Positions 6,866 to 14,550 are shown, counted from the stretch's first letter. The stretch: 35,508 nucleotides of DNA from Streptomyces cupreus (GCF_014257025.1 NZ_JACMSF010000070.1:1-35508), one strand, 5' to 3'. A program made the numbers and translations. Notes: generated from the letters alone by a model not told the origin.

Positions 6866-7639
6866 TCACCTCACCCGAGGGCCGCCGCTCCGCCGCCCCG
6901 CGAACAACTCGGCCTGCCGCTCGGCGGGCAGATTCCCGAGCGCGATGAGATGAGGCGCCTGGGCAAAGGCATGGGCACGGGCCGCCTCTTGGGCGGCCCA
7001 GAGGGCACGGACGGTGCCCTGGACGGCGTGGGTGGGGTAACCGGCGATGACGGTGGCGCACTTCAGGGCGGCAGCCAAGTGGCCGTCGTCCTCCGTAAGT
7101 TCGGAGACGAGCCCGACCTCATGGGCCCGCCGGGCGGACATCCGCTCGGCGGTGCCCATGAGCATCATCCGTGCGACCTCACCGATGGGCATCCGCTGAG
7201 CCATGAGCAGGGACTCATAGGCGCTGACCATGCCGTAGGTGGTGTGGGGATCGAAGAACTCCGCGGTCGGGTCGGCCACGATGAAGTCACACTCACCGAG
7301 CAGATAGAAGGCCCCGCCACAGGCCATCCCGTGCACGGCGGCGATGACGGGCTTGAAGAGGTCACTGGACTTGGGCCCGACTCTCAGCAACGGATCGTCC
7401 TGCATATACGGCGAGTTCGGCTGAGGGACGACGACATCGCGGTCGATGCCGGTACAGAAGGCCCGCTCCCCGGCGCCGGTGAGGACGAGGGCGCGTACGG
7501 GGTCATCGAAACGGAACGCCCGCCAGACGTCGGCGAGTTCAGCCGCCGTCTCCAGATCGATGGCGTTGAGTCTCTCGGGCCGATTCAGGGTGACGACGGC
7601 GACGCCGGTGTCCTTGTCGACGCTGATGTCGAGGCTCAT
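6866..7639 (-). CDS. Enoyl-CoA hydratase/isomerase family protein
   Basis: A 257-residue crotonase-fold protein, of normal length. N-terminal VAVVTLNRPERLNAID (14-28), oxyanion-hole segments RAFCTGIDRD (59-68) and HGMACGGAFYLLGECDFIVA (103-122), then FFDPHTTYGMVSAYESL are all family marks. By eye, the two catalytic Glu positions of classical hydratases are Tyr112 and His132. The chemistry may therefore not be simple hydration; ring hydrolysis, isomerisation or decarboxylation are seen in such variants. The ATG at 7639 overlaps the stop of the Zn-ribbon gene (ATGA, 7636-7639). It is the last gene of the thiolase operon that starts at 9216, and so falls under the divergent CTGAC-type operators. 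Substrates are probably CoA thioesters made by the nearby FadD3-like ligase. Confidence 0.88.
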   Translation of the reverse strand: MSLDISVDKDTGVAVVTLNRPERLNAIDLETAAELADVWRAFRFDDPVRALVLTGAGERAFCTGIDRDVVVPQPNSPYMQDDPLLRVGPKSSDLFKPVIAAVHGMACGGAFYLLGECDFIVADPTAEFFDPHTTYGMVSAYESLLMAQRMPIGEVARMMLMGTAERMSARRAHEVGLVSELTEDDGHLAAALKCATVIAGYPTHAVQGTVRALWAAQEAARAHAFAQAPHLIALGNLPAERQAELFAGRRSGGPRVR

Positions 7640-8052
7640 GGACGCTCCAGAACCCACTGCGGAAGCCCTTCGGGACTGAAGACGGCCTGAACCCGGGCCC
7701 CGATGCGCACACGGTCGAGCGGGACGGAGTCGAGAGGCGCACCCGCCCGGGCGACGAGGTTGCCGACGAGACGGATGCGGGGCGCGTCGATGAGCTCGAC
7801 GAGGACGACGTTGTACGGCGCCTGAGCTGCGTAGTAGGGCAGGAGAGGCGGATGGGGAACGACGTAGGACCAGATACGGCCGTGCCCCTTCACGGGCCGC
7901 CATTCACTTGCGAAGGACTGGCAGTGCGGGCAGCAAGGCCGGGGTGGGAACCTGAGTTCGCCGCAGTCGGCGCAGGCCTGCAGGCGGAGTTCGCCCTGGC
8001 CGGCGTACTGCCAGAAGGGGGCGCCGTCGGGGTCGGTGACGGGGGAGAGCAT
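7636..8052 (-). CDS. Zn-ribbon / OB-fold protein (DUF35 type), thiolase partner
   Basis: 138 residues. The rubredoxin-like zinc ribbon has Cys27 and Cys30 (CADC), then Cys41 and Cys44 (CPHC). After it comes an OB-fold, from about GHGRIWSYVVPHPPLLPYYAAQAP to the end. DUF35 proteins form obligate complexes with lipid-transfer-type thiolases or aldolases and help bind the acyl-CoA, as in the Ltp2-ChsH2 retro-aldolase of steroid breakdown. The partner here should be the thiolase-like protein encoded just upstream. The gene starts 15 bp after its stop, and its GAGGAG ribosome-binding site overlaps that stop, indicating coupled and probably equimolar synthesis. Which reaction the complex performs is not visible. 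Confidence 0.88.
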   Translation of the reverse strand: MLSPVTDPDGAPFWQYAGQGELRLQACADCGELRFPPRPCCPHCQSFASEWRPVKGHGRIWSYVVPHPPLLPYYAAQAPYNVVLVELIDAPRIRLVGNLVARAGAPLDSVPLDRVRIGARVQAVFSPEGLPQWVLERP

Positions 8053-8067
8053 CCGTGGATCAACTCC

Positions 8068-9216
8068 TCAGGTTCGTAGCAGCAGCGCGGAGGTGGGCAC
8101 GCCCTCGCCGGCGGTGACGAGGCAGGTGGCGGCGCCGGGGACCTGGGCGGTGCCGGTGCCGCGGAGCTGCTTGACGCCTTCGTTGATGAGGTTGAAGCCA
8201 TGGACGTAGGCCTCGGAGAGCCCGCCGCCACCGGTGTTGATGGGGAGCCGTCCGCCGATTTCCAGGGCGCCTTGTTCGGTGTAGGCGCCGCCTTCTCCTC
8301 TCCCGCAGAAGCCGTAGCCCTCCAGGGAGAGCGGGACGAGGGGGGTGAAGGCGTCGTAGATCTGGGCGACGTCGATGTCCTGAGGGGTGAGGTCGGCGTG
8401 CTTCCAGAGGTGGCGGGCGGCGGTCCAGGCGGGGCCGGTGAGGGGATCGTCGTTCCAGTAGTTGACCATGCCATGGTGCTGGGCGGGCAGACCCTGGGCG
8501 GCGGAGTGGACGTAGACGGGCCGCTGGGCACAGTCCCGGGCCCGCTCACTGCTGACGACGACGCAGGCCAACGCCCCATCTGTCTCCAGACAGTTGTCGT
8601 AGAGGCAGAGGGGCTCGCTGATCCAGCGGGAGGTCATGTACATCTCGCGGGTGAGGGGGCGGTCGTACATGATCGCGGAGGGGTTCTGGTTGGCGCGGTT
8701 GCGGCAGGCGAGGGCGACGTTGAAGAGGTGGTCCCGGGTGGTGCCGTACTCGTGCATATGGCGGCGGGCGAGCATGGCTATCTCATCGACGGGCCGCAGG
8801 AGCCCGAAGGGCCGGGTCCACTGGGCGGGAGTGGGGAGTTGGACGTCGGTGTTGGTCCACGGCCGGGGCCCGCTGCCCCGCTTGCGTGAGCGCCAGGCGA
8901 CGCCCACGGTGGCCTGGCCGGATGCGATGGCGGCGGCGAGGTGGGCGACGGTGGCGCACGAACCGCCGCCCCCGTAACCGACTTTGCTGAAGAAGGTGAG
9001 GTCACCGAGGCCGACGGCCTTGGCCAGCTCCACCTCGTCCGTGTCCTCCATGGTGTAGGAGGCGAGCGCGTCGACCTCGCCCGGCGCGATCCCGGCGTCG
9101 TCGAGGGCGGCGAGGACGGCTCGGCAGGCGAGGGTGCGCTCGTCTTCTCGGAGTTGCTTGGCGAAGGGGGTCTGTCCAATGCCCACGATGGCGGTGGCGT
9201 CCTTGATCCCGACCAT
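8068..9216 (-). CDS. Lipid-transfer-type thiolase / acetyl-CoA acetyltransferase-like protein
   Basis: 382 residues of the SCP-x/Ltp thiolase family, without a C-terminal SCP2 domain. Visible blocks are AIVGIGQTPFAKQ near the N-terminus, GYGGGGSCATVAHLAAAIASG at about 80-100, QIYDAFTPLVPLSLEGYGFCG, and NTGGGGLSEAYVHGFN near the C-terminus. Family members cleave beta-ketoacyl-CoA, or act as retro-aldolases when paired with a DUF35 protein, as here. The ATG at 9216 has GGGAGGGG upstream. The promoter faces the FadD3-like gene: CTGACT (9274-9279, minus) and TAGCCT (9251-9256, minus), 17 bp apart and flanked by two operator palindromes. It is first in an operon with the Zn-ribbon and enoyl-CoA hydratase genes. 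Confidence 0.88.
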   Translation of the reverse strand: MVGIKDATAIVGIGQTPFAKQLREDERTLACRAVLAALDDAGIAPGEVDALASYTMEDTDEVELAKAVGLGDLTFFSKVGYGGGGSCATVAHLAAAIASGQATVGVAWRSRKRGSGPRPWTNTDVQLPTPAQWTRPFGLLRPVDEIAMLARRHMHEYGTTRDHLFNVALACRNRANQNPSAIMYDRPLTREMYMTSRWISEPLCLYDNCLETDGALACVVVSSERARDCAQRPVYVHSAAQGLPAQHHGMVNYWNDDPLTGPAWTAARHLWKHADLTPQDIDVAQIYDAFTPLVPLSLEGYGFCGRGEGGAYTEQGALEIGGRLPINTGGGGLSEAYVHGFNLINEGVKQLRGTGTAQVPGAATCLVTAGEGVPTSALLLRT

Positions 9217-9237
9217 GCTGTTTGCCCCTCCCGTCTG

Positions 9238-9252
9238 CTGACAGTGCGTCAG
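9238..9252. promoter_or_regulatory. Operator O1 of the CTGAC-N5-GTCAG regulon
   Basis: CTGACAGTGCGTCAG is a 15-bp near-palindrome with intact CTGAC and GTCAG arms. Its left arm supplies the -35 (CTGACA) of the ligase promoter, and it lies over the start region of the thiolase promoter. The same arms recur at 9265, 14536, 17524 and 33885, with one variant at 17578. Confidence 0.75.
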
Positions 9253-9266
9253 GCTACAGCTAATCT
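9238..9266 (+). promoter_or_regulatory. Promoter of the FadD3-like ligase gene
   Basis: The -35 is CTGACA (9238-9243), the spacer is 17 bp and the -10 is TAATCT (9261-9266), predicting a start at about 9273, inside operator O2. The ligase GTG lies at 9300. Confidence 0.65.
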
Positions 9267-9279
9267 GACGGACAGTCAG
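9251..9279 (-). promoter_or_regulatory. Promoter of the thiolase operon
   Basis: Reading the minus strand, the -35 is CTGACT (9279-9274), the spacer is 17 bp and the -10 is TAGCCT (9256-9251). The predicted start is near 9244, inside operator O1. It interlocks with the opposite ligase promoter. Confidence 0.65.
9265..9279. promoter_or_regulatory. Operator O2 of the CTGAC-N5-GTCAG regulon
   Basis: CTGACGGACAGTCAG, with intact arms, is centred 27 bp from O1. It covers the -35 of the thiolase promoter and the predicted start of the ligase transcript, so a bound repressor would block both directions. Confidence 0.78.
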
Positions 9280-9299
9280 CTATTGGTTTGGGGGCTGTT

Positions 9300-10853
9300 G
9301 TGCGCGGTGACATGGAGTGGGGCAGCATTCCGGGACTCGTCCGGTACGCCGCTGAGCGGTACGCGGACGCCGAGGCGGTGGTGGAGGGGCGTACGCGGAT
9401 CTCGTACGCGGAGTTGGACGAGAGGGTTTCGCGTTCGACGGCGGCGTGTATGGCGAACGGGGTCCGGCCGGGCGACCGGGTGGCGATCTGGGCGCCGAAC
9501 TCCCTGGACTGGATCGTGGCGGCGCTGGGCGCGGCGTCGGCCGGGGCGGTGCTGGTGCCGCTGAACACGCGGTTCAAGGGCGCGGAGGCGGCGGATGTGC
9601 TGCGCCGGAGCGGGGCGCGGTTGCTGTTCGTGACGGGGACGTTCTTGGGGACGTCGTATGTGGCGTCGCTGAGGCGGGCGGGGCTTGAGTCGCTGCCGGC
9701 GCTGGAGCGGGTCGTGGTGCTGGCGGATGACGCGCCGGCGGACTTTCTGACCTGGAAGGACTTCCTGGCGAGCGGGGAGGGGCTGGAGTTCGGCCCGGTC
9801 GACGTGGGCCCGTCGTCGCCGTCGGACATCGTCTACACGTCGGGGACGACGGGCCGTCCGAAGGGGGCGGTGATCACGCATGGGCAGACGCTGAGGGCGT
9901 ACGAGATCTGGAGCGATCTGGCGGGGTTGAGGGTGGGCGACCGCTATCTGATCGTGAACCCCTTCTTCCACACCTTCGGCTACAAGGCCGGGGTGATCGC
10001 CTGTCTGATGCGCGGGGCGACGATGATCCCGCAGCCGGTGTTCAACGTGGACACCGTGCTGGCGAACGTGGCGGCGGAGGGGGTGTCGGTACTGCCGGGC
10101 CCGCCGACGCTGCTGCAGTCACTACTGGACCACCCGTCACGCGGGGCCTTCGACCTCTCGGCGCTGCGGCTGGTGGTGACGGGGGCGGCGGTGGTGCCGT
10201 TGCGGCTCGTGTCGCGCCTGCGCTCGGAACTCGGGGTGGCGACGGTCCTGACGGCGTACGGCCTCTCGGAGGCGAGCGGCATCGTGACGATGTGCCGCCG
10301 GGGAGACGCCCCGTCGGTGATCGCGTCGACGTCGGGGCGGGCGATACCGGGGACGGAGGTGAGGGTGGATTCTCCCGTGCTCGGGGAACCAGGGGAGGTC
10401 CTGGTCCGGGGCTTCAACGTCATGCGCGGCTACTGGGAGGACGAGGCGGCGACGGCTCAGACCCTGACCTCGGACGGCTGGCTGCGGACGGGGGATGTCG
10501 GGGTACTGGACGAGACGGGGAACCTGCGCGTGACGGACCGGATCAAGGACATGTACATCGTCGGCGGCTTCAACGCGTACCCGGCGGAGATCGAGCAGTT
10601 GTTGGGCCTGCACCCGGATGTGGCGGACGTGGCGGTGGTCGGAGTACCGGATGCCCGGCTGGGGGAGGTCGGCAAGGCGTACGTGGTCCGGCGCTCCGGT
10701 TCCGTGCTGACGGCGGACGACTTGATGGCGTGGTCCCGCCGGGAGATGGCGAACTACAAGGTGCCGAGGTCGGTGGAGTTCGTGCCGGAGCTGCCGAGGA
10801 ACGCGAGCGGGAAGGTGGTGAAGGGGCGGCTGAGGGGGACGCCGGGGAGCTGA
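9300..10853 (+). CDS. FadD3-like acyl-CoA synthetase (AMP-forming)
   Basis: 517 residues of the ANL superfamily, activating a carboxylic acid to its CoA thioester through an acyl-AMP. Motifs are YTSGTTGRPKGA (P-loop, from residue 179), NPFFHTFGYKAG, TAYGLSEASG, DGWLRTGDVG and, near the C-terminus, Lys505 in NASGKVVKG, the adenylation lysine. Overall it resembles FadD3, the ligase that acts on the bicyclic indane-propionate left after steroid ring A/B removal. That makes a cyclic or branched acid plausible, but substrate choice cannot be read from these motifs. I chose the GTG at 9300 (MRGDMEWGSIPG) because GGGGG lies 5 bp upstream; an ATG at 9312 is the alternative. It is divergent from the thiolase operon and shares two operators with it. 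A very strong hairpin follows at 10924-10962. Confidence 0.88.
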   Translation: MRGDMEWGSIPGLVRYAAERYADAEAVVEGRTRISYAELDERVSRSTAACMANGVRPGDRVAIWAPNSLDWIVAALGAASAGAVLVPLNTRFKGAEAADVLRRSGARLLFVTGTFLGTSYVASLRRAGLESLPALERVVVLADDAPADFLTWKDFLASGEGLEFGPVDVGPSSPSDIVYTSGTTGRPKGAVITHGQTLRAYEIWSDLAGLRVGDRYLIVNPFFHTFGYKAGVIACLMRGATMIPQPVFNVDTVLANVAAEGVSVLPGPPTLLQSLLDHPSRGAFDLSALRLVVTGAAVVPLRLVSRLRSELGVATVLTAYGLSEASGIVTMCRRGDAPSVIASTSGRAIPGTEVRVDSPVLGEPGEVLVRGFNVMRGYWEDEAATAQTLTSDGWLRTGDVGVLDETGNLRVTDRIKDMYIVGGFNAYPAEIEQLLGLHPDVADVAVVGVPDARLGEVGKAYVVRRSGSVLTADDLMAWSRREMANYKVPRSVEFVPELPRNASGKVVKGRLRGTPGS

Positions 10854-10868
10854 TCCGGCGTCCCTGGG

Positions 10869-10897
10869 TGCGGGATGTCCAGCGAAAGCGTCCCGCA
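10869..10897 (+). terminator. Hairpin after the ligase gene
   Basis: TGCGGGA (10869-10875) pairs with TCCCGCA (10891-10897) around a 15-base loop that itself contains GCGAAAGC. It lies 16 bp after the ligase stop and just before the stronger hairpin at 10924. Confidence 0.5.
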
Positions 10898-10923
10898 GCT
10901 GGAACTGATCACCGTGACACACC

Positions 10924-10962
10924 TCGGCCGCGGCGGCTCCCCCTCCGCGCCGCCGCGGCCGA
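10924..10962. terminator. Strong bidirectional terminator between ligase and afsS
   Basis: A perfect 14-bp GC-rich stem (10924-10937 with 10949-10962; core CGGCCGCGGCGG against its complement) and an 11-base loop. It sits between the convergent ends of the ligase gene (10853) and afsS (10997). It should insulate the regulatory locus from the catabolic genes in both directions. Confidence 0.85.
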
Positions 10963-10996
10963 TCCCCGTGCGGGAAAAGGACTGTGTGCCGGGCCG

Positions 10997-11197
10997 TCAG
11001 GCCGGGTTGTCCGTGACGTGGGTGTTGTCCGTGGTGGCCTCGCCCTCGTCCTCGGTGCTCGTGACGTGGGTGTTGAGGGGCTCGATCGGGCTGCTCGTCA
11101 CATGCGTGTTGAGCGGCTTGATCTCCTCGCCACTGTCCACGTCGGTGACGTGGGTGTTGTCGGGCTCAAGGATGGGGTCCTTCTCGGTGTTGCTCAT
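10997..11197 (-). CDS. afsS: AfsS-like small regulatory protein with four NTHVT repeats
   Basis: 66 residues, acidic, without membrane segments. Four copies of a short motif are spaced along it: PDNTHVTD, PLNTHVTS, PLNTHVTS and TDNTHVTD. It lies just downstream of afsR on the same strand and is preceded by an AfsR-type direct repeat, exactly the place of afsS, the 'sigma-like' 63-residue protein that relays AfsR to antibiotic production. As I recall, S. coelicolor AfsS has about three repeats built on D-N-H-M-P. Here the core is N-T-H-V-T and there are four copies, so this is a divergent AfsS. The start is ATG at 11197 with AAGGGGAGG about 8 bp upstream; an in-frame ATG at 11293 is rejected. 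How AfsS acts is not known from its sequence. Confidence 0.85.
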   Translation of the reverse strand: MSNTEKDPILEPDNTHVTDVDSGEEIKPLNTHVTSSPIEPLNTHVTSTEDEGEATTDNTHVTDNPA

Positions 11198-11352
11198 GGG
11201 TGGTGCCTCCCCTTGGTGGATCCGTGCGGAACTGCGAGGCCCGCCCGGCGACTCCCCCGAGGGCCGCCGGACGGGCTGCTCGCGGCCGTTCACCTTAGAC
11301 GACGGCCGAAGGTCGTCCCGTCTGCCCCCCGACGCGACGGATCGACACGTTG

Positions 11353-11386
11353 AGAGTGCCTGGCGGCGATAAACGAATGATGAACG
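11353..11386 (-). promoter_or_regulatory. afsS promoter with AfsR box / PHO-box-like direct repeat
   Basis: On the minus strand, CGTTCATC (11386-11379) and CGTTTATC (11375-11368) repeat with an 11-bp period. This is the spacing used by SARP activators and by PhoP. Nine bp downstream is CACTCT (11358-11353), a weak -10 typical of activator-dependent promoters. In S. coelicolor, AfsR and PhoP are reported to bind overlapping sites in front of afsS. The predicted afsS leader is about 150 bases long and can form several hairpins. Confidence 0.75.
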
Positions 11387-11416
11387 CCCCCATGCTCCTC
11401 ACCGCTCCCAACGCCC

Positions 11417-14371
11417 TCACGCCGCGACCGGCGCAATCAGTCCCCTCACCGCATCCGCCTCCGGTGAGCCCAACCGCTCGTAGATCTCCAGGGCCTCGCG
11501 CCAGCAGACCTGTGCCCGGCCGGAGTGTCCGATGCCGTTCAGGGCCTTGCCCAGAACGGTCAGCACGTGCCCTCGGCGCCATTCGCCGCCGATTCCGCGC
11601 AGCACCGTGAGCGCCGTCTCGGCGTTGCTCGCCGCCTGGGCCGGCTTGCGGGCCTCCAGGTCGACCTCCGCGAGCCGACACAGCGTCATCCCTTCCCACA
11701 GGCGCTGCCGGCTGTCGCGGAAGACCCCGAGCGCCTCGTCCAGTTGCTGCGTCGCCTCGCTGTGCTGTCCCGTCTTGGCCAGCGCCATCCCGAGGGCGTA
11801 GCGGCCGTTCGCGCCCCGCAGGGTGTGGCCCAACGACTGGTAGATGTCGGTACCTTGGCGGGCGAGCGCCACGGCGGTGTCGGCACGCCCCGTGGCGAGG
11901 TGCAGACGGGACAGGTTGCACAACGGGCTCGCGGACCCCGCGACATCGCCGCAGCCCCGGAACTTGTCGATGGCCTGGCTGAAGAACCGCTCGGCATCCG
12001 TGTAGCGGTTCTGGTAGAACGCGATGCTCCCCAGGATGTTCGCCGCCCAGCTGGAAGGCAGGGGGTCGTCGGTCGCCTCGGCGAGCTGGATCGCCTCCTG
12101 CGCCTCCGGGTACGCCCGGTCGAACAGGCCGGAGAACAGACGTGCGTTGCTCAGTACGACCGAGGCGCGGCCCTCTGCGCGTACGTCGCCTTCGGCATGC
12201 GCGGCGTCTCGCAGCACCGTTGCGGCGGCCTCGTACTCCTTCGAGTTGGCCCCCGACTCGGCCAGGTCGACGGACGCCCACAGGAGGTCGACAGCCCGCC
12301 GGAGGGTGCCGCCCTCGGCGGACTGCCGGACACAGGCGAGCAGCGGTACCGCCTCGGAGTACAGCCAGTCCCGTGCGGCTTGTCGGTCGGGGAAGGTCAG
12401 GCCCACCGGGCCGGTGGGGTGGAGGTGGTCCACCAGCCGGTCACCGGGGCGCTCGATGGCGTAGACCCCGGCCGCGGTGCCCAGATAGAAGTCCAGGAGT
12501 CGGGACAGCGCCGCATTCCGCTCGCCGGGCGGCTGTTCGTCCCTCTCCGCACAAGCACGCGCGTAGAGCCGAACAAGGTCATGGAACCGATACCGCCCCG
12601 GCGCCGCCGATTCCAGCAGCGACGTATCGACCAGCGACTCCAGCAGGTCCTCCGTCTTCTCCACCGGAAGATCCAGTACCGCCGCGGCGGCAGCAAGAGA
12701 GATATCCGGCCCGTCCGCCAGCCCCAGCAGCCGGAACGCCCGTGCCTGGGCGGGCTCCAGTTGCCCGTACCCCAGCTCGAACGTCGCCTTGACCGCCAAG
12801 TCCCCGGCCTGCAACTCGTCCAGCCGGCGCCGCTCATCCCCCAGCTTCGCCGCCAGTACCGACACCGTCCACGTCCGCCGGGCCGCGAGCCGGGACGCCG
12901 CGATCCTGATCGCCAGTGGCAGGAAGCCGCACGCCGCCACCACGTCCAGGGCCGCCTCCCGTTCCGACGCCACCCTCTCCTCGCCCACGATCCTCGTGAA
13001 CAGGGAGAGGGCCTCATCGGGGGACATCACATCCAGGTCCACCAGGTGCGCCCCGGCCAGGTCCACCATCCGCACCCGGGACGTCACCAGCGCCGCACAC
13101 CCCGACGTCCCCGGCAGCAGCGGGCGTATCTGCGCCGCGTCCCGCGCGTTGTCCAGCAGTACCAGGACCCGCCTGCCGTCCAGGACCGAGCGGTACAGCG
13201 CCGCCCTCTCCTCCAGCGAGTCCGGGATCGCCGAGTCCGCCGTGCCCAGGGCCCGCAGGAACGAGCCCAGTACCGTCTCCGGGTCCGCCGCCCTCGCGCC
13301 CGCGCCCTGGAGGTCCACGTACAGCTGGCCGTCCGGGAACGCCGAGCGAGCCTGGTGGGCCACATGGACAGCCAGGGTCGTCTTGCCGACACCCCCGATC
13401 CCCGCCAGCGCCGACACCGCCATCACCCGGCCCTCCGCCGACGCCAGTACGTCGCTCAGCTCGGAGACGAAGGACGCGCGGCCCGTGAAGTCGGGTACGG
13501 TGGCGGGGAGTTGGGCCGGCCGGACCGGGACCGCCGAGGGTTCGGCGAGGGGAGCTGACGGTTCCGCCAAGCCCGGGTCCGCCTGCAGGATTCGATGCTG
13601 GAGCTCCCTCAACCCCGGACGAGGGTCCACGCCCAGTTCGTCCGCCAGCAGGCGCCGAGTGTCCGCGTACACCGCCAGCGCCTCCGCCTGGCGTCCGCTG
13701 CGGTACAGGGCCAGCATCAGCAGCTCGCGCAGGCGCTCCCGGAGCGGATGCGCCGCCGTCAGGGCCGTCAGTTCCGAGACCGCCTCGGCGTGGCAGCCCT
13801 GTTCCAGGTCCATGTCCAGGCGGGACTCGAGGAGTTGGAGCCGCCATTCCTCCAGGCGGACGCGTTGCGCCTCCGCATAGGGACCGGGGACTCCCGCCAG
13901 CGGCTCCCCGTCCCACAGCGCCAGCGCCCGGTTCAGTACGGCACGGGCGTGGCACAGATCCCCCGCCCCCCGCGCCTTCTCCGCCTCCGTCGCCAGCTCC
14001 TGCGCCACCGACAGGTCCAGGGCGCCCTCGCCCAGCGAACGAACCGCGTAACCGCCCGACTCGCTCACCAGGACCCCGGGGTCCAGGACCTTGCGCAGAC
14101 GGGACGCGTACGTCCGCAGTGCCGCCAGCGCCTGGGACGGTGGTTCCCCGCCCCACAGGGCGTCGATCAGCTCCGCCGCCGTCGCCGTGCGGCCCTCGCG
14201 CAGCAGTAGGGCCGCGAGCAGGGCGCGTTGCTGGGGGGAGCCGGTGTTGAGCAGCTCTTCCTCGCGCCAGGCACGCACCGGGCCGAGCACGCCGAAGCGC
14301 AGCGCCGCCGGCTCCTGTGAGCCGGCCGGGCCGCCACGCCTCTGCTGCGGCACCCGTGGTACACCGTCCAT
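11417..14371 (-). CDS. afsR: SARP-family transcriptional activator AfsR
   Basis: 984 residues; S. coelicolor AfsR is about 993. Domains in order: OmpR-type winged helix (about 25-112, LRFGVLGPVRAW to GGYAVRSL), bacterial transcriptional activation domain (about 115-265), NB-ARC ATPase with Walker A GIGGVGKTT (Lys330) and Walker B VLVLLDNA (402-409), and a C-terminal TPR region (about 700-980). AfsR is phosphorylated by AfsK and other kinases, hydrolyses ATP and activates afsS by recruiting RNA polymerase. The ATG at 14371 (MDGVPRVPQQRR) matches my memory of the family start and has GGGGGA upstream; in-frame ATGs further up (14422, 14452) are less likely. It is followed by afsS and is divergent from the amidohydrolase gene at 14572. 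Confidence 0.95.
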   Translation of the reverse strand: MDGVPRVPQQRRGGPAGSQEPAALRFGVLGPVRAWREEELLNTGSPQQRALLAALLLREGRTATAAELIDALWGGEPPSQALAALRTYASRLRKVLDPGVLVSESGGYAVRSLGEGALDLSVAQELATEAEKARGAGDLCHARAVLNRALALWDGEPLAGVPGPYAEAQRVRLEEWRLQLLESRLDMDLEQGCHAEAVSELTALTAAHPLRERLRELLMLALYRSGRQAEALAVYADTRRLLADELGVDPRPGLRELQHRILQADPGLAEPSAPLAEPSAVPVRPAQLPATVPDFTGRASFVSELSDVLASAEGRVMAVSALAGIGGVGKTTLAVHVAHQARSAFPDGQLYVDLQGAGARAADPETVLGSFLRALGTADSAIPDSLEERAALYRSVLDGRRVLVLLDNARDAAQIRPLLPGTSGCAALVTSRVRMVDLAGAHLVDLDVMSPDEALSLFTRIVGEERVASEREAALDVVAACGFLPLAIRIAASRLAARRTWTVSVLAAKLGDERRRLDELQAGDLAVKATFELGYGQLEPAQARAFRLLGLADGPDISLAAAAAVLDLPVEKTEDLLESLVDTSLLESAAPGRYRFHDLVRLYARACAERDEQPPGERNAALSRLLDFYLGTAAGVYAIERPGDRLVDHLHPTGPVGLTFPDRQAARDWLYSEAVPLLACVRQSAEGGTLRRAVDLLWASVDLAESGANSKEYEAAATVLRDAAHAEGDVRAEGRASVVLSNARLFSGLFDRAYPEAQEAIQLAEATDDPLPSSWAANILGSIAFYQNRYTDAERFFSQAIDKFRGCGDVAGSASPLCNLSRLHLATGRADTAVALARQGTDIYQSLGHTLRGANGRYALGMALAKTGQHSEATQQLDEALGVFRDSRQRLWEGMTLCRLAEVDLEARKPAQAASNAETALTVLRGIGGEWRRGHVLTVLGKALNGIGHSGRAQVCWREALEIYERLGSPEADAVRGLIAPVAA

Positions 14372-14535
14372 CGCGTCCCCCTGCAGAACGTCATGACAAC
14401 CAGGCCAGTTTGCCTTGTTCATGGCGGATGCGTCAGCCGTGCGAGACGGCACTCACAGCCAGACGTGCGGTACACCACAAAGCCCTCACAACGCCTTCGC
14501 ACACTTCCGGGCAGAGTCGACCAGCCCTCCGACAG

Positions 14536-14550
14536 CTGACGGACCGTCAG
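14536..14550. promoter_or_regulatory. Operator O3, perfect palindrome of the CTGAC-N5-GTCAG regulon
   Basis: CTGACGGACCGTCAG is fully symmetric apart from its centre base and is the best copy in the window. It overlaps the -35 of the amidohydrolase promoter and lies 21 bp before its start codon, on the afsR-distal side of the divergent region. Confidence 0.8.

Noticed and set aside
10997..14371. RRNPP-type TPR receptor and secreted peptide pair, or multi-core RiPP precursor
   Set aside because: The TPR regulator is AfsR and the small repeat protein has the position, promoter and N-x-H repeats of AfsS; it has no signal peptide and no modifying enzymes lie nearby.
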